A stretch of DNA of 64,000 nucleotides from Pedobacter sp. BAL39 (GCF_000170795.1 NZ_ABCM01000015.1:62001-126000), one strand, 5' to 3'. Positions 18,857 through 27,653 are shown, counted from the stretch's first letter. Translations and numbers: made by a program. Notes: a model not told the origin generated them from the letters alone.

Positions 18857-19479
18857 ACTCATCCTTAATACAAAAATATTTTAAAGACCTGACTGCCCAG
18901 CAACTGGAGCAGTTTGGTCAGCTGTACGAACTGTATAGCTTTTGGAATGCCCAGATCAATGTCATCTCCAGGAAAGATATCGATGAACTTTACATCCGGC
19001 ATGTCCTACACTCCCTTGGGATCGCCAAATTCTGTTCCTTCAAGCCTGGAGAAACTGTCCTTGATGTGGGTACCGGCGGCGGATTCCCAGGGATTCCTCT
19101 TGCTATCCTGTTCCCTGAGACTCAGTTCCACCTGGTCGATTCTATTGGAAAGAAGATTAAAGTAGTTACTGAAGTGGCTGCCGGCCTGGGCCTCAACAAC
19201 GTAAAAGCCAGTCATCTGAGAGCGGAACAGGTAATGGAAAAGTATGATTTCGTCGTCTCAAGGGCGGTAACACGACTCATCGACTTCTATCCGTGGGTGA
19301 AAGGCAAGTTTAAAAAAGACTCCAAAAATGCCATCCCTAATGGTATTCTATACCTTAAAGGGGGAGACCTCACTGAAGAAATCGCCGAAACTAAACTTAA
19401 AGCGGAACTATACCCGCTGTCGGAATATTTTGAGGAAGATTTTTTTGAGACAAAATATGTCGTTTATATCCCCTGCTAA
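18847..19479 (+). CDS. rsmG: 16S rRNA (guanine527-N7)-methyltransferase RsmG
   Basis: A 210-residue SAM-dependent methyltransferase that makes m7G527 in 16S rRNA; loss gives low-level streptomycin resistance in other bacteria. VLDVGTGGGFPGIPLAI is the SAM-binding motif characteristic of RsmG/GidB, followed by FHLVDSIGKKIKVV and VVSRAV. It starts with GTG inside the end of the glycosyltransferase gene, overlapping by 10 bases, so translation is probably coupled. A structured palindromic element begins 28 bases after the stop. Confidence 0.93.
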   Translation: MEINSSLIQKYFKDLTAQQLEQFGQLYELYSFWNAQINVISRKDIDELYIRHVLHSLGIAKFCSFKPGETVLDVGTGGGFPGIPLAILFPETQFHLVDSIGKKIKVVTEVAAGLGLNNVKASHLRAEQVMEKYDFVVSRAVTRLIDFYPWVKGKFKKDSKNAIPNGILYLKGGDLTEEIAETKLKAELYPLSEYFEEDFFETKYVVYIPC

Positions 19480-19506
19480 ATAACATTCCGTTCAAAAGTT
19501 GTAAAT

Positions 19507-19592
19507 AAAAAAAGTTCAAACTCCTTTTCATCCTCAAATCTTCGCTGAAGGGCGAATATTTGGATGTGTTCAAAGGAATTTGAACTTTTTTT
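19507..19592 (+). repeat. Structured intergenic element, copy 1
   Basis: Outer arms 19507-19527 and 19572-19592 pair over 21 positions with one mismatch (AAAAAAAGTTCAAA...TTTGAACTTTTTTT). Inside, 19535-19545 pairs with 19552-19562 as an inner hairpin with one mismatch. The internal loop strands are TCATCCT and GATGTGTTC. Copies 2 and 3 share the layout with different outer arms. It probably also ends the rsmG transcript. Confidence 0.8.
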
Positions 19593-19644
19593 GCAACCGG
19601 CACAATCTCTCTCCAGACAAAGGCAAGGTGGTTAAAAAGGGAAT

Positions 19645-19875
19645 GGGGTATAGCTGGTTTTTTTTCGTGTATCCGGTGCAGCTGGTCTTTTTTTGTATAT
19701 AAGAGGGGATTAAAATGCACAGGTCTTTTGTTTTGTATGTTTAAGGGGGATGTGCAGTACAGCTGGTTTTTCGCTTTGTGTATTAAAAGGGGATAAAGTA
19801 CAGCAGGTCTTTTGTTTTGTATCTTTAAGGGGGATGCAGTACAGCTGGTTTTTATTTTGAAAGTTTTCAGGGTAG
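19645..19875 (+). repeat. Degenerate tandem repeat, about 41-bp unit, 5-6 copies
   Basis: Units begin at about 19649, 19679, 19717, 19760, 19801 and 19842. The last full spacings are 41 bases. The unit starts CAGC(A/T)GGTCTTTTGTTTTG and ends TTTAAGGGGGATGCAGTA; it is T/G-rich. The period is not a multiple of three and all frames are interrupted or shift, so it is not a protein repeat. Function unknown. Confidence 0.85.
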
Positions 19876-19980
19876 TCTGATTGTGTTGTGTGCTTGTTAG
19901 GAGGCATTTGGACGTTTCTTGTGTTAAAATGTTTTTCTTTTTAGTTTGGTTTTGTTGCGCAATAAGCTATAGGTTAGCTT

Positions 19981-21078
19981 ATGGGTATGATTAAAAAGAT
20001 TGCGTTAACGCTGATAAAAAATGTAGGACATGTTACGGCTAAGGCTTTATTAAGCCATTTTGGAAGCCCGGAACGGATATTCGAAGCCAGTAGGGAGGAG
20101 CTGATGGAGGTGCCCGGGGTCGGGATGCTGACTGCCAGGGAGATTTTAAGTAAGGCTTCTTTCCGGATTGCGGAACAGCAAATGGCTTTTATTGGGCGGA
20201 ATGGGGTTCGGGTACTGTTTTATACGGATGATGATTATCCAAAGCGTCTTAGAAATTGCGATGATGCGCCGGTATTGCTGTATTACAAGGGGAATGCAAA
20301 CCTCAACAGGCCGAGAATGATTAGTGTGGTCGGCACCCGGAACGCGACGGAGTATGGGCGGCAAATCTGCAGGGAGCTTGCAGTAGCCCTGGCGCCTTAT
20401 GATGTGACTATTGTCAGCGGTATGGCTTATGGCATTGACATCGCAGCCCACCAGGAAAGCCTGAATGCTAATGTTCCGACCATTGGGGTACTCGCGCATG
20501 GCCTGGACCGCATTTATCCCTCCGGACACTTTGGCGTTGCACAGAAGATGATTGCTGATGGTGGCCTGATTACTGAGTTTCCGCTGTTTACCAGTCCTGA
20601 AAAAGAGAACTTTCCTAAAAGAAACAGGATCATTGCGGGGATGACTGATGCAACCATTGTTGTGGAAGCGGCGGCAAAGGGTGGGGCGCTCATTACCGCG
20701 GATATTGCCAATTCTTATGCCCGGGATGTATATGCTTTTCCTGGAAGGACAACGGATCGCAGCTCCTCGGGATGCAATTTCCTCATTAAAACGAACCAGG
20801 CAGGACTCATCAGCTGCGCGGAAGATCTGATACATAACCTGGGCTGGCAGCCTACAAGGTCAGTGGAGAAAGCCAAAGCGACGCAGGTACAGCTTCCCCT
20901 GGATTTGCTGCCTGAGGAACAATCGTTGATGGGCTGCCTCGCTAAGGGACCGCTGGATATTGATCAGATTGCCCTCAAAATTGCGCTTCCGCAAAGTAAA
21001 ATTGTACTCCATCTGCTAAACCTGGAAATGAATGGCCTGATCACAGCCCTCCCCGGAAAAAGTTACCGCATTTCCTGA
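19981..21078 (+). CDS. dprA: DNA processing protein DprA
   Basis: A 365-residue DprA/Smf, which loads RecA on incoming single-stranded DNA during natural transformation. The N-terminus is a helix-hairpin-helix region (NVGHVTAKALLSHFG, VPGVGMLTAREIL). The Rossmann domain reads SVVGTRNATEYGR, IVSGMAYGIDIAAH, GVLAHGLDRIYP, FPKRNRIIAGM and VVEAAAKGGALITA. A winged-helix-like C-terminal domain (about 300-365) follows, ending LPGKSYRIS. All parts are intact. No other competence gene is in the window. Confidence 0.95.
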   Translation: MGMIKKIALTLIKNVGHVTAKALLSHFGSPERIFEASREELMEVPGVGMLTAREILSKASFRIAEQQMAFIGRNGVRVLFYTDDDYPKRLRNCDDAPVLLYYKGNANLNRPRMISVVGTRNATEYGRQICRELAVALAPYDVTIVSGMAYGIDIAAHQESLNANVPTIGVLAHGLDRIYPSGHFGVAQKMIADGGLITEFPLFTSPEKENFPKRNRIIAGMTDATIVVEAAAKGGALITADIANSYARDVYAFPGRTTDRSSSGCNFLIKTNQAGLISCAEDLIHNLGWQPTRSVEKAKATQVQLPLDLLPEEQSLMGCLAKGPLDIDQIALKIALPQSKIVLHLLNLEMNGLITALPGKSYRIS

Positions 21079-21220
21079 CACTGATTTTATTTTTTGCCTT
21101 ATAAAAGATTGTTATTAAATCTATTGGGTTACTAGGTTAAAATGTTATTTTGTTTGTGTTTCTTTTTCGATATTATATTTTGAATATTTATTTGTAAATA
21201 GAATTCTTAGCTACATTTTG

Positions 21221-21228
21221 TATTTTTG
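21221..21228 (+). promoter_or_regulatory. Bacteroidota -7 box (TATTTTTG) before the CBS gene
   Basis: Full TAnnTTTG match ending 5 bases before the ATG at 21233. If used, the mRNA would be nearly leaderless, which argues against any start upstream of 21233. Confidence 0.35.
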
Positions 21229-21232
21229 CTTT

Positions 21233-22594
21233 ATGTGGTACAATAACATTTTGGAAACCATCGGCAATACGCCACTGGTAAAATTGAATAACATTACGAA
21301 AGACATTCCGGCAACGGTACTGGCTAAAGTGGAAACCACCAACCCTGGAAACTCCATCAAAGACCGTATGGCCATCAAGATGATTGAAGATGCCGAGCGA
21401 AGCGGAAAGCTGAAACCGGGAGGCACAATCATCGAAGGGACGTCCGGAAATACCGGGATGGGACTGGCCATGGCCGCCATCATCAAAGGTTATAAATGTA
21501 TTTTTACGACAACCGACAAGCAATCTAAGGAGAAGGTAGATGCGCTGCGCGCATTTGGTGCGGAAGTCATCGTATGCCCCACAAATGTGGAACCTGAAGA
21601 CCCAAGGTCTTACTACTCGGTATCTTCCCGACTGGAACGTGAGGTACCCAACTCCTGGAAACCCAATCAATATGATAACCTTGCCAACTCTCAGGCGCAT
21701 TATGAACAGACAGGCCCTGAAATATGGGCCCAGACAGAGGGTAAGATCACACACCTGGTGGTAGGTGTGGGTACGGGTGGAACAATCTCTGGTACAGGTA
21801 GATATCTGAAAGAGCAGAATCCTGATATCAAAGTTTGGGGAATAGATACGTATGGCTCCGTGTTTAAGAAATATAAGGAAACTGGCATTCTTGATAAAAA
21901 TGAAATCTACCCTTACATCACTGAAGGGATTGGTGAAGACTTCCTTCCTAAAAACGTGGATTTTGACATCATTGACCTCTTTGAAAAGGTGACCGACAAG
22001 GATGCGGCACTCATGACACGCGATATCGCCCGCAAAGAGGGGATCTTCGTAGGTAATTCTGCCGGATCTGCCATTGCCGGACTGCTTCAATTGAAAGATA
22101 AACTGAAGCCTGAAGATATCGTGGTGGTCATCTTCCATGACCATGGCAGCCGCTATATGGGTAAAATGTATAATGAAGACTGGCTCAGGGAACGTGGATT
22201 CCTGAAGGATCAGAAACTGACAGCCAAGTCGATCATCGCCAAAAAGGAAAGCACCGAAATCATTACCATTGATTGCGAGAAAACAATCCTGGAAGCCATT
22301 AATAATATGAATACGCTGAACATTTCACAAATTCCAGTGACCCAACAGGGAATGGTGGTGGGCAAGCTTGCTGAAGGGGATATCCTTAAAGCACTCCTTG
22401 AAAACCCAGCCCTGAAATCGGCCCCGGTGAAAGAAATCATGTCGCCGACTTTCCCCTTTGTAGACCTCAATACGTCGATAGACCGCATTTCTTCACTCAT
22501 CAATAAAGAGAACAGTGCGGTGTTGGTCGAAGATGAGCAGGGTAAAATTGAAATCATTACACAGTATGACATCATCAATGCGATCTCAGGTTAA
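21233..22594 (+). CDS. Cystathionine beta-synthase-type PLP enzyme with CBS domain pair
   Basis: A 453-residue enzyme. The first 320 residues form a fold-type II PLP domain: ETIGNTPLVKLNN, NPGNSIKDRMAIKMI with the PLP Lys, EGTSGNTGMGLAMAA for substrate carboxylate binding, and GVGTGGTISGTGRYLK for PLP phosphate. The last 120 residues are two CBS motifs (ISQIPVTQQGMVVG and SAVLVEDEQGKIEIIT), which in animal CBS bind SAM. It should condense homocysteine with serine, or O-acetylserine with a thiol. With metZ in the same window it fits sulfur amino acid traffic. Start chosen at MWYNN. Confidence 0.88.
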   Translation: MWYNNILETIGNTPLVKLNNITKDIPATVLAKVETTNPGNSIKDRMAIKMIEDAERSGKLKPGGTIIEGTSGNTGMGLAMAAIIKGYKCIFTTTDKQSKEKVDALRAFGAEVIVCPTNVEPEDPRSYYSVSSRLEREVPNSWKPNQYDNLANSQAHYEQTGPEIWAQTEGKITHLVVGVGTGGTISGTGRYLKEQNPDIKVWGIDTYGSVFKKYKETGILDKNEIYPYITEGIGEDFLPKNVDFDIIDLFEKVTDKDAALMTRDIARKEGIFVGNSAGSAIAGLLQLKDKLKPEDIVVVIFHDHGSRYMGKMYNEDWLRERGFLKDQKLTAKSIIAKKESTEIITIDCEKTILEAINNMNTLNISQIPVTQQGMVVGKLAEGDILKALLENPALKSAPVKEIMSPTFPFVDLNTSIDRISSLINKENSAVLVEDEQGKIEIITQYDIINAISG

Positions 22595-22626
22595 GCTCCT
22601 GAGCTTGCATGTGTGCTGTGATAAAG

Positions 22627-22655
22627 AAAAGTCCCGGATGTGCTCCGGGACTTTT
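22627..22655. terminator. Bidirectional terminator between CBS gene and murA
   Basis: A 12-bp stem AAAAGTCCCGGA/TCCGGGACTTTT with a 5-base loop; T-run on the plus strand and on the complement. It sits between convergent genes. Confidence 0.9.
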
Positions 22656-22710
22656 TTATGTTCTGAGCTTTTGTATTGTAGCTCATTAATTCGGTTACGG
22701 TTTGTGTTGA

Positions 22711-24036
22711 TTAGTGACTTGGAGCCGAGACTTCCACACGCGTAATCTGAGCACCCAAAGCACGTAAACGTGTGTCTATATCCTGGTAACCGCGCTCAAT
22801 CTGTTCTATGTTGAAGATGGTCGACTTACCCTCTGCGGATAAAGCCGCAATCAGCAGGGATACGCCGGCACGGATGTCCGGAGAGGTCATGCTGATACCA
22901 CGTAACTTATAGTCCTTGTTGATGCCGTTTACTGTGGCACGATGCGGATCACAAAGGATGATCTGTGCACCCATGTCAATCAGCTTGTCGACAAAAAACA
23001 GCCTGCTTTCGAACATTTTCTGGTGGATCAATACTGATCCTTTTGCTTGTGTGGCCACTACCAGCACAATGCTAAGCAGGTCAGGGGTGAAGCCTGGCCA
23101 GGGTGAATCTGCAATGGTCAGCATCGATCCGTCGATAAATGACTCAATTACATAGTGTTTCTGAGAAGGGATATAGATGTCATCACCTTTCAGCTCAAAC
23201 TTGATACCCAGCTTTCTGAATACTTCGGGGATGATGCCCAGCTCCTGGTAACATACATTTTTGATGGTGATCTCCGACTCGGTCATGGCAGCAAGGCCAA
23301 TGAAAGAGCCAATTTCAATCATATCCGGTAACATCCGGTGTTCTGTACCGCCCAGTTTCTCCACACCTTCAATGGTCAGGAGGTTAGAACCTACGCCGCT
23401 GATCTTCGCACCCATGCGGTTCAGCATCTTGCATAGCTGCTGTAAATAAGGCTCACAGGCAGCATTATAAATGGTCGTTGTGCCTTTCGCCATCACCGCA
23501 GTCATGACAATGTTTGCCGTACCCGTTACGGAAGCCTCATCCATCAGGATGTAAGCGCCACGCAGGTTGGTCGCATCAACGTTAAAAAATTCTTTCTTAG
23601 GGTCGTATACGAATTTAGCACCCAGCTTCTCGAATCCCAGGAAGTGGGTATCCAATCTTCTGCGTCCGATCTTATCACCTCCCGGTTTAGGGATGGCTGC
23701 TTTTCCAAATCGTGCAAGCAATGGCCCAACGATCATAATTGAGCCTCGGAGGCTACCTCCTTTAGACTTGAAGATTTCAGACTGGAAAAATTCAAGGTTG
23801 ATGTTTTTCGCTTCGAAAGTATAGGTATCCTTATTGATGCGCTCAACAGTCACACCAAGATCGCCAAGCAGTTCGATTAGTTTATTTACATCTTTTATAT
23901 CAGGGATATTGCTGATGGTGATTTTCTCTTCTGTCAGCAATACTGCCGATATGATTTGCAGGGCCTCATTTTTGGCACCCTGGGGATGAATTTCGCCTTT
24001 TAACTTTTTTCCGCCAATGATTTCAAATGCGTTCAT
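22711..24036 (-). CDS. murA: UDP-GlcNAc enolpyruvyl transferase MurA, fosfomycin-insensitive type
   Basis: A 441-residue MurA, first committed step of murein synthesis: it transfers enolpyruvate from PEP to UDP-GlcNAc. GAKNEALQI (20-28) holds the conserved Lys-Asn. The loop that carries Cys115 in E. coli reads KPGGDKIGRRRLDTH here, so the residue is Asp121 instead of Cys. Asp is found at this place in mycobacterial and chlamydial MurA and makes the enzyme insensitive to fosfomycin, which alkylates the Cys. The rest, including PDLLSIVLVVATQAKG and DIRAGVSLLIAAL, is normal. It follows the DUF4290 gene by 39 bases. Confidence 0.94.
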   Translation of the reverse strand: MNAFEIIGGKKLKGEIHPQGAKNEALQIISAVLLTEEKITISNIPDIKDVNKLIELLGDLGVTVERINKDTYTFEAKNINLEFFQSEIFKSKGGSLRGSIMIVGPLLARFGKAAIPKPGGDKIGRRRLDTHFLGFEKLGAKFVYDPKKEFFNVDATNLRGAYILMDEASVTGTANIVMTAVMAKGTTTIYNAACEPYLQQLCKMLNRMGAKISGVGSNLLTIEGVEKLGGTEHRMLPDMIEIGSFIGLAAMTESEITIKNVCYQELGIIPEVFRKLGIKFELKGDDIYIPSQKHYVIESFIDGSMLTIADSPWPGFTPDLLSIVLVVATQAKGSVLIHQKMFESRLFFVDKLIDMGAQIILCDPHRATVNGINKDYKLRGISMTSPDIRAGVSLLIAALSAEGKSTIFNIEQIERGYQDIDTRLRALGAQITRVEVSAPSH

Positions 24037-24075
24037 GTTTGTATTAAGCTGTGTAGTATATAAGATTGGTAAGAA

Positions 24076-24759
24076 TTAGTGTCTTTGCTTAGCGTTGTTA
24101 TTGTTGCGTTGGGGACGGTTGTTGTTGTTGTTATTGTTCTGACGTCCTTTGTTGTTATTGTTGTTTCTGCCGCGGTTGTTGGTGTTGGCAGGACGGGTCA
24201 CCACTGGTTTAAATTCTACTTTGGCCAGATTTACATTGTCGTCGAGTTGCAGCTGTCCGCCAGATAGTTCACGCAGGTTTTTAAGGATGGTTTCATCAGC
24301 TACACTGTCTTTGTTCCAGGTCACGTAGGCCATCTTCATGAAGTTGGCAATGCCCTGCACCATCGCTGCCCTGCGCTCAGGTTCCTCTACTGCTTTCGCT
24401 TTTTCAATCATCACCTCTACAGTTTTGCCATAGTGTTTATAGGTGATCCTTTGCTGCGGATAGCCAATGTGCTCCGGTTTTACCAATGCTGCCTCCGGAG
24501 TAGGTTTCGGATAAGGACTGTCTACATCAATCTTGTATCCTGAAATGATGTGCAGGTGATCCCAAAGTTTATGCTTAAAATCAGCCACATCACGCAGGTG
24601 AGGGTTTAAAAAGCCCATCAGGTCTATCACCGCCTGCGCATATTTGTTGCGCTCTTCAAGATCTGGCAGCTCGATAATGTACTTCACCATGTTTTGTACA
24701 TTTCGGCCATACTCGGCCAGAATGAGCTCATTTCTTGTGGTATTGTAATCGAAATTCAT
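24076..24759 (-). CDS. DUF4290-family protein with Asn-rich tail
   Basis: A 227-residue cytosolic protein. The first 170 residues (TRNELILAEYGRNVQNMV, then HKLWDHLHIISGY and GYPQQRITYKHYGKTVE) match my memory of the DUF4290 family, which is common in Bacteroidota and has no known function. From about 195 the chain is low-complexity, mostly Asn with Arg and Lys, encoded by many AAC/AAT codons. It lies upstream of murA with a 39-base gap, so co-transcription is likely, which may hint at an envelope link. Confidence 0.8.
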   Translation of the reverse strand: MNFDYNTTRNELILAEYGRNVQNMVKYIIELPDLEERNKYAQAVIDLMGFLNPHLRDVADFKHKLWDHLHIISGYKIDVDSPYPKPTPEAALVKPEHIGYPQQRITYKHYGKTVEVMIEKAKAVEEPERRAAMVQGIANFMKMAYVTWNKDSVADETILKNLRELSGGQLQLDDNVNLAKVEFKPVVTRPANTNNRGRNNNNNKGRQNNNNNNNRPQRNNNNAKQRH

Positions 24760-25001
24760 CTGTATACTTTAATACTTTTAATTCTTTTTTGCTTAGTCCC
24801 CTGTGCAGGACCGGGCCCTTCCGGGCGTAATGCGCAATCATGGCGCTTAAATAACTTTATATCAGGGATTGCCGATACAGGAAGATAACGACAATAATCC
24901 CAATTCTACATAAAATGTTTGATATTATTTTTATTTACAATTGTAAATGCCGAGCAAACACAGTGCCTTAATTGTGGAAACATTCCGCGCAAATATAATG
25001 C

Positions 25002-27311
25002 TTATTTAACAATACGCAACTTAGCAAATTTTAATAATAACTGCTTATTACCCAGACCCTGGAAAAATACGGTAGCTTTCACATCCGGCAGTGTGCCTTC
25101 AAGGCTCACGATCTTACCAAAACCGAATTTCTCATGCTCCACATCCATACCATTCTGAAAGGCATTTGCTGCATCAGGCGTAAACCCTGGTGTAGGTACA
25201 TGCGCCTTTGGTAGCATGGTGGTGGTCTTTGGCCTCGGTGCAGTGGAAGTGCTGCTTCCTGATGCTGAAGCAGGTTTTGGCTTGCTGAACGTATCACGCT
25301 GCTGCGACCAGCTTTTGCGCTCCGACTGGAAACTGTCTTCACTAAGTGTGCTCTTTGCAGGTTTGACCACCTCAATTTCAAGGTAACGGGCATTGATCTC
25401 GTCAATGAAGCGACTCGGCTCGCAGTTCGTCAGCGTACCCCATCTGTAACGCGAGGTGGCATAAGTCAGCGTCAGTTTCTTTTCTGCACGTGTTACGGCA
25501 ACATAAAACAACCGGCGCTCTTCTTCAAGGTCAGTTCTTGAATTCAATGACATCTGCGACGGAAAGAGATTTTCCTCCAGTCCGACAACAAACACGTTCT
25601 TGAATTCCAGACCTTTAGATGAGTGGATAGTCATCAAAGATACTGTGTCTTTATTCTTGTCGTCACCGCCTTTGTCATCATTCGTCAGCAGGGCAATGTC
25701 CTGCATAAATACCGCCAGACTGCGGTCTTCAATATCTTCACGCTCGCCAAACTCCTTGATACCATTCAGCAGCTCCTGAACGTTTTCATGTCTGCCGCGC
25801 CCTTCGTCGGTAGTATCAGAGTGCAGCTCCTTCAAGATTCCGGAATGTTGTGCGATATATAAAGCCGTTTCATAAGCATCCAGCTTTTTAGCCTCGGCGG
25901 CAAAGCTCTGGATCATCACGGCAAAGTCGTTCAGCTGATTGGCAATCCTGCCTTGTATATATTGCTGCGGATTGCAGATCACCTGCCACATGGTCGTGTC
26001 ATGCTGGTCGGCCGCAACCAGAATTTTCTCTACAGTAGTGTCGCCAAGTCCTCTTTTAGGGTAGTTGATCACCCTTTTAATGGCTTCCTCATCCGCAGGA
26101 TTGAAGGTCAGCCTAAAATAGGCAATTAGATCCTTGATCTCCTTACGTTGATAGAAGGATAGTCCGCCATAGATCTTATAAGGTACATTTAATTTTCTTA
26201 AAGCCTCCTCCATTGCCCGCGACTGGGCATTGGTGCGGTATAAAATGGCAAAGTCGTTGTAATTGTATCCCTTGGAACTGCGTTCCTGTACGATGGCCTC
26301 AGCGACAATTTTACCCTCTTCATTGTCGGTAAAGGCACGTTGTACCTTAATCCTGTCGCCAGACTCATTGTCGGAAAATACGTTTTTCTCCAGCTGGTTT
26401 TTATTGTTGGCGATGATGCTGTTTGCAACTTCCACAATATTCTGTGTGGAACGGTAGTTCTGCTCCAGCTTGTAGACCTTCAGGTCAGGATAATCACGTT
26501 CAAAGTTTAGGATGTTCTGGATGTTGGCACCACGGAAGGCATAGATACTCTGCGCATCGTCACCCACCACACAGATGTTCTGGTAGGCAGCAGCCAGTTT
26601 TTTCACAATCGTATACTGCGAAAAGTTGGTATCCTGATACTCATCCACCATCAGGTATTTGAATTTCTGCTGATATTTATTCAACACATCAGGATGGTTC
26701 TTCAGCAGCACATTGGTCTTGAACAGTAAATCGTCAAAGTCCATCGCACCTGCTTTAAAACACCTTTTGGTATAAGTTTCATAGATGACACCCAGCAGGG
26801 GGCGTTTGTTGGCCACATCTTCTGCCTGGATCTCCGGGTTTTCCATATACTCAAAATGAGAAACCAGGTTGTTCTTCGCTGAGGAAATCCTGTTGTGCAC
26901 AAAGTTGGCATTGTATAGTTTGTCGTCCAGCTGCATCTCCCGCAAAATCGCGCGGATGAGGCTCTTGCTGTCGTCACTGTCGTAAATCGTAAAATTAGAA
27001 GGATAACCGATCTTCTCCGCTTCGACCCTCAATATCTTGGCAAACACGGAGTGAAAGGTACCCATCCAGATGTTCTTGGCCTCAGGACCAATCACATTCA
27101 TAATCCGCTCACGCATGTCTTTCGAAGCTTTGTTCGTAAAGGTGAGCACAAGGATGTTAAAAGCATCAACTCCTTTCTCAATCAGGTGTGCTACCCTGTA
27201 GGTAATGACACGGGTTTTTCCTGAACCGGCACCTGCAACAATCATTGCTGGTCCCTGGGTGTTTTCTACTGCTGCGCGTTGTTGGGGGTTTAATCCTGCT
27301 AAATAATCCAA
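25002..27311 (-). CDS. pcrA: ATP-dependent 3'-5' DNA helicase, PcrA/UvrD type
   Basis: A 769-residue superfamily 1A helicase for DNA repair and replication-conflict resolution. AGAGSGKTRVITYR is Walker A, LMVDEYQDTN Walker B (motif II), GDDAQSIYAFRGA motif III, QNYRSTQNIVE motif IV, and SLMTIHSSKGLEF and VAVTRAEKKLTL motifs V-VI. The C-terminus has a Ser/Thr/Pro-rich linker (about 660-710) and a small Tudor-like domain (VEHEKFGFGKIVSLEG) like the RNA-polymerase-binding end of PcrA. It is monocistronic, with a -7 box about 90 bases upstream. Confidence 0.93.
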   Translation of the reverse strand: MDYLAGLNPQQRAAVENTQGPAMIVAGAGSGKTRVITYRVAHLIEKGVDAFNILVLTFTNKASKDMRERIMNVIGPEAKNIWMGTFHSVFAKILRVEAEKIGYPSNFTIYDSDDSKSLIRAILREMQLDDKLYNANFVHNRISSAKNNLVSHFEYMENPEIQAEDVANKRPLLGVIYETYTKRCFKAGAMDFDDLLFKTNVLLKNHPDVLNKYQQKFKYLMVDEYQDTNFSQYTIVKKLAAAYQNICVVGDDAQSIYAFRGANIQNILNFERDYPDLKVYKLEQNYRSTQNIVEVANSIIANNKNQLEKNVFSDNESGDRIKVQRAFTDNEEGKIVAEAIVQERSSKGYNYNDFAILYRTNAQSRAMEEALRKLNVPYKIYGGLSFYQRKEIKDLIAYFRLTFNPADEEAIKRVINYPKRGLGDTTVEKILVAADQHDTTMWQVICNPQQYIQGRIANQLNDFAVMIQSFAAEAKKLDAYETALYIAQHSGILKELHSDTTDEGRGRHENVQELLNGIKEFGEREDIEDRSLAVFMQDIALLTNDDKGGDDKNKDTVSLMTIHSSKGLEFKNVFVVGLEENLFPSQMSLNSRTDLEEERRLFYVAVTRAEKKLTLTYATSRYRWGTLTNCEPSRFIDEINARYLEIEVVKPAKSTLSEDSFQSERKSWSQQRDTFSKPKPASASGSSTSTAPRPKTTTMLPKAHVPTPGFTPDAANAFQNGMDVEHEKFGFGKIVSLEGTLPDVKATVFFQGLGNKQLLLKFAKLRIVK

Positions 27312-27398
27312 AATCCTGTGTTGTTCTGCTTTTAAAAGGTATTGTTAGTGAGTGATGCCTGATCGCTGTCGTATAGATTACGAAATTGGCATGCTCCA

Positions 27399-27406
27399 CA
27401 AAAATA
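27399..27406 (-). promoter_or_regulatory. Bacteroidota -7 box (TATTTTTG) for pcrA
   Basis: Full TAnnTTTG match on the minus strand, 88 bases before the pcrA ATG. Confidence 0.45.
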
Positions 27407-27517
27407 GGAAATCTTCAGCTGAAACAGGGAATAGTTTGCCAGCAATTTATCAACGCAGGCGATGTTTGTCGCAGCGAGGGCTGTTTCCTGGCCGGAAGCG
27501 TGTTTCCTATGAGAAGG

Positions 27518-27563
27518 ATCTTTGTCAGGTTGAGGAAATCTTTACCTCAGCGATGACAAAGAT
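27518..27563 (+). promoter_or_regulatory. Long hairpin upstream of the M20 dipeptidase
   Basis: Outer 10-bp perfect stem ATCTTTGTCA/TGACAAAGAT, then an inner 5-bp stem TGAGG/CCTCA closing a 9-base loop, with small internal bulges. TTTTCATTTTC follows, so it may be a terminator or attenuator ending 91 bases before the ATG at 27654. Confidence 0.55.
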
Positions 27564-27653
27564 TTTCATTTTCGACTACCTCCAACTAGTTTAAATTTTC
27601 TAGTTTTAACCCTTCAAATCATAGCGGCATTTTTGCCCTAAAATCATATTGTT

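Larger units (their letters stand above)
27312..27653. other. Intergenic region with a promoter box and a long imperfect hairpin
   Basis: A 342-bp gap between divergent pcrA and the M20 gene. It holds the pcrA -7 box (27399-27406) and a 46-base hairpin (27518-27563). A frame of 80 codons (27352-27594) crosses it but overlaps both structures and has no recognisable content, so I do not call it a gene. Confidence 0.6.

Noticed and set aside
19645-19907. The tandem repeat as a CRISPR array, or the 65-residue minus-strand frame over it as a repeat protein.
   Set aside because: Units are adjacent without unique spacers, no cas genes are present, and the 41-base period changes reading frame at each unit.
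24800-24850. GC-rich hairpins between pcrA and the DUF4290 gene as a tRNA or riboswitch.
   Set aside because: No cloverleaf, no T-arm motif and no known aptamer core; only short inverted repeats are present.
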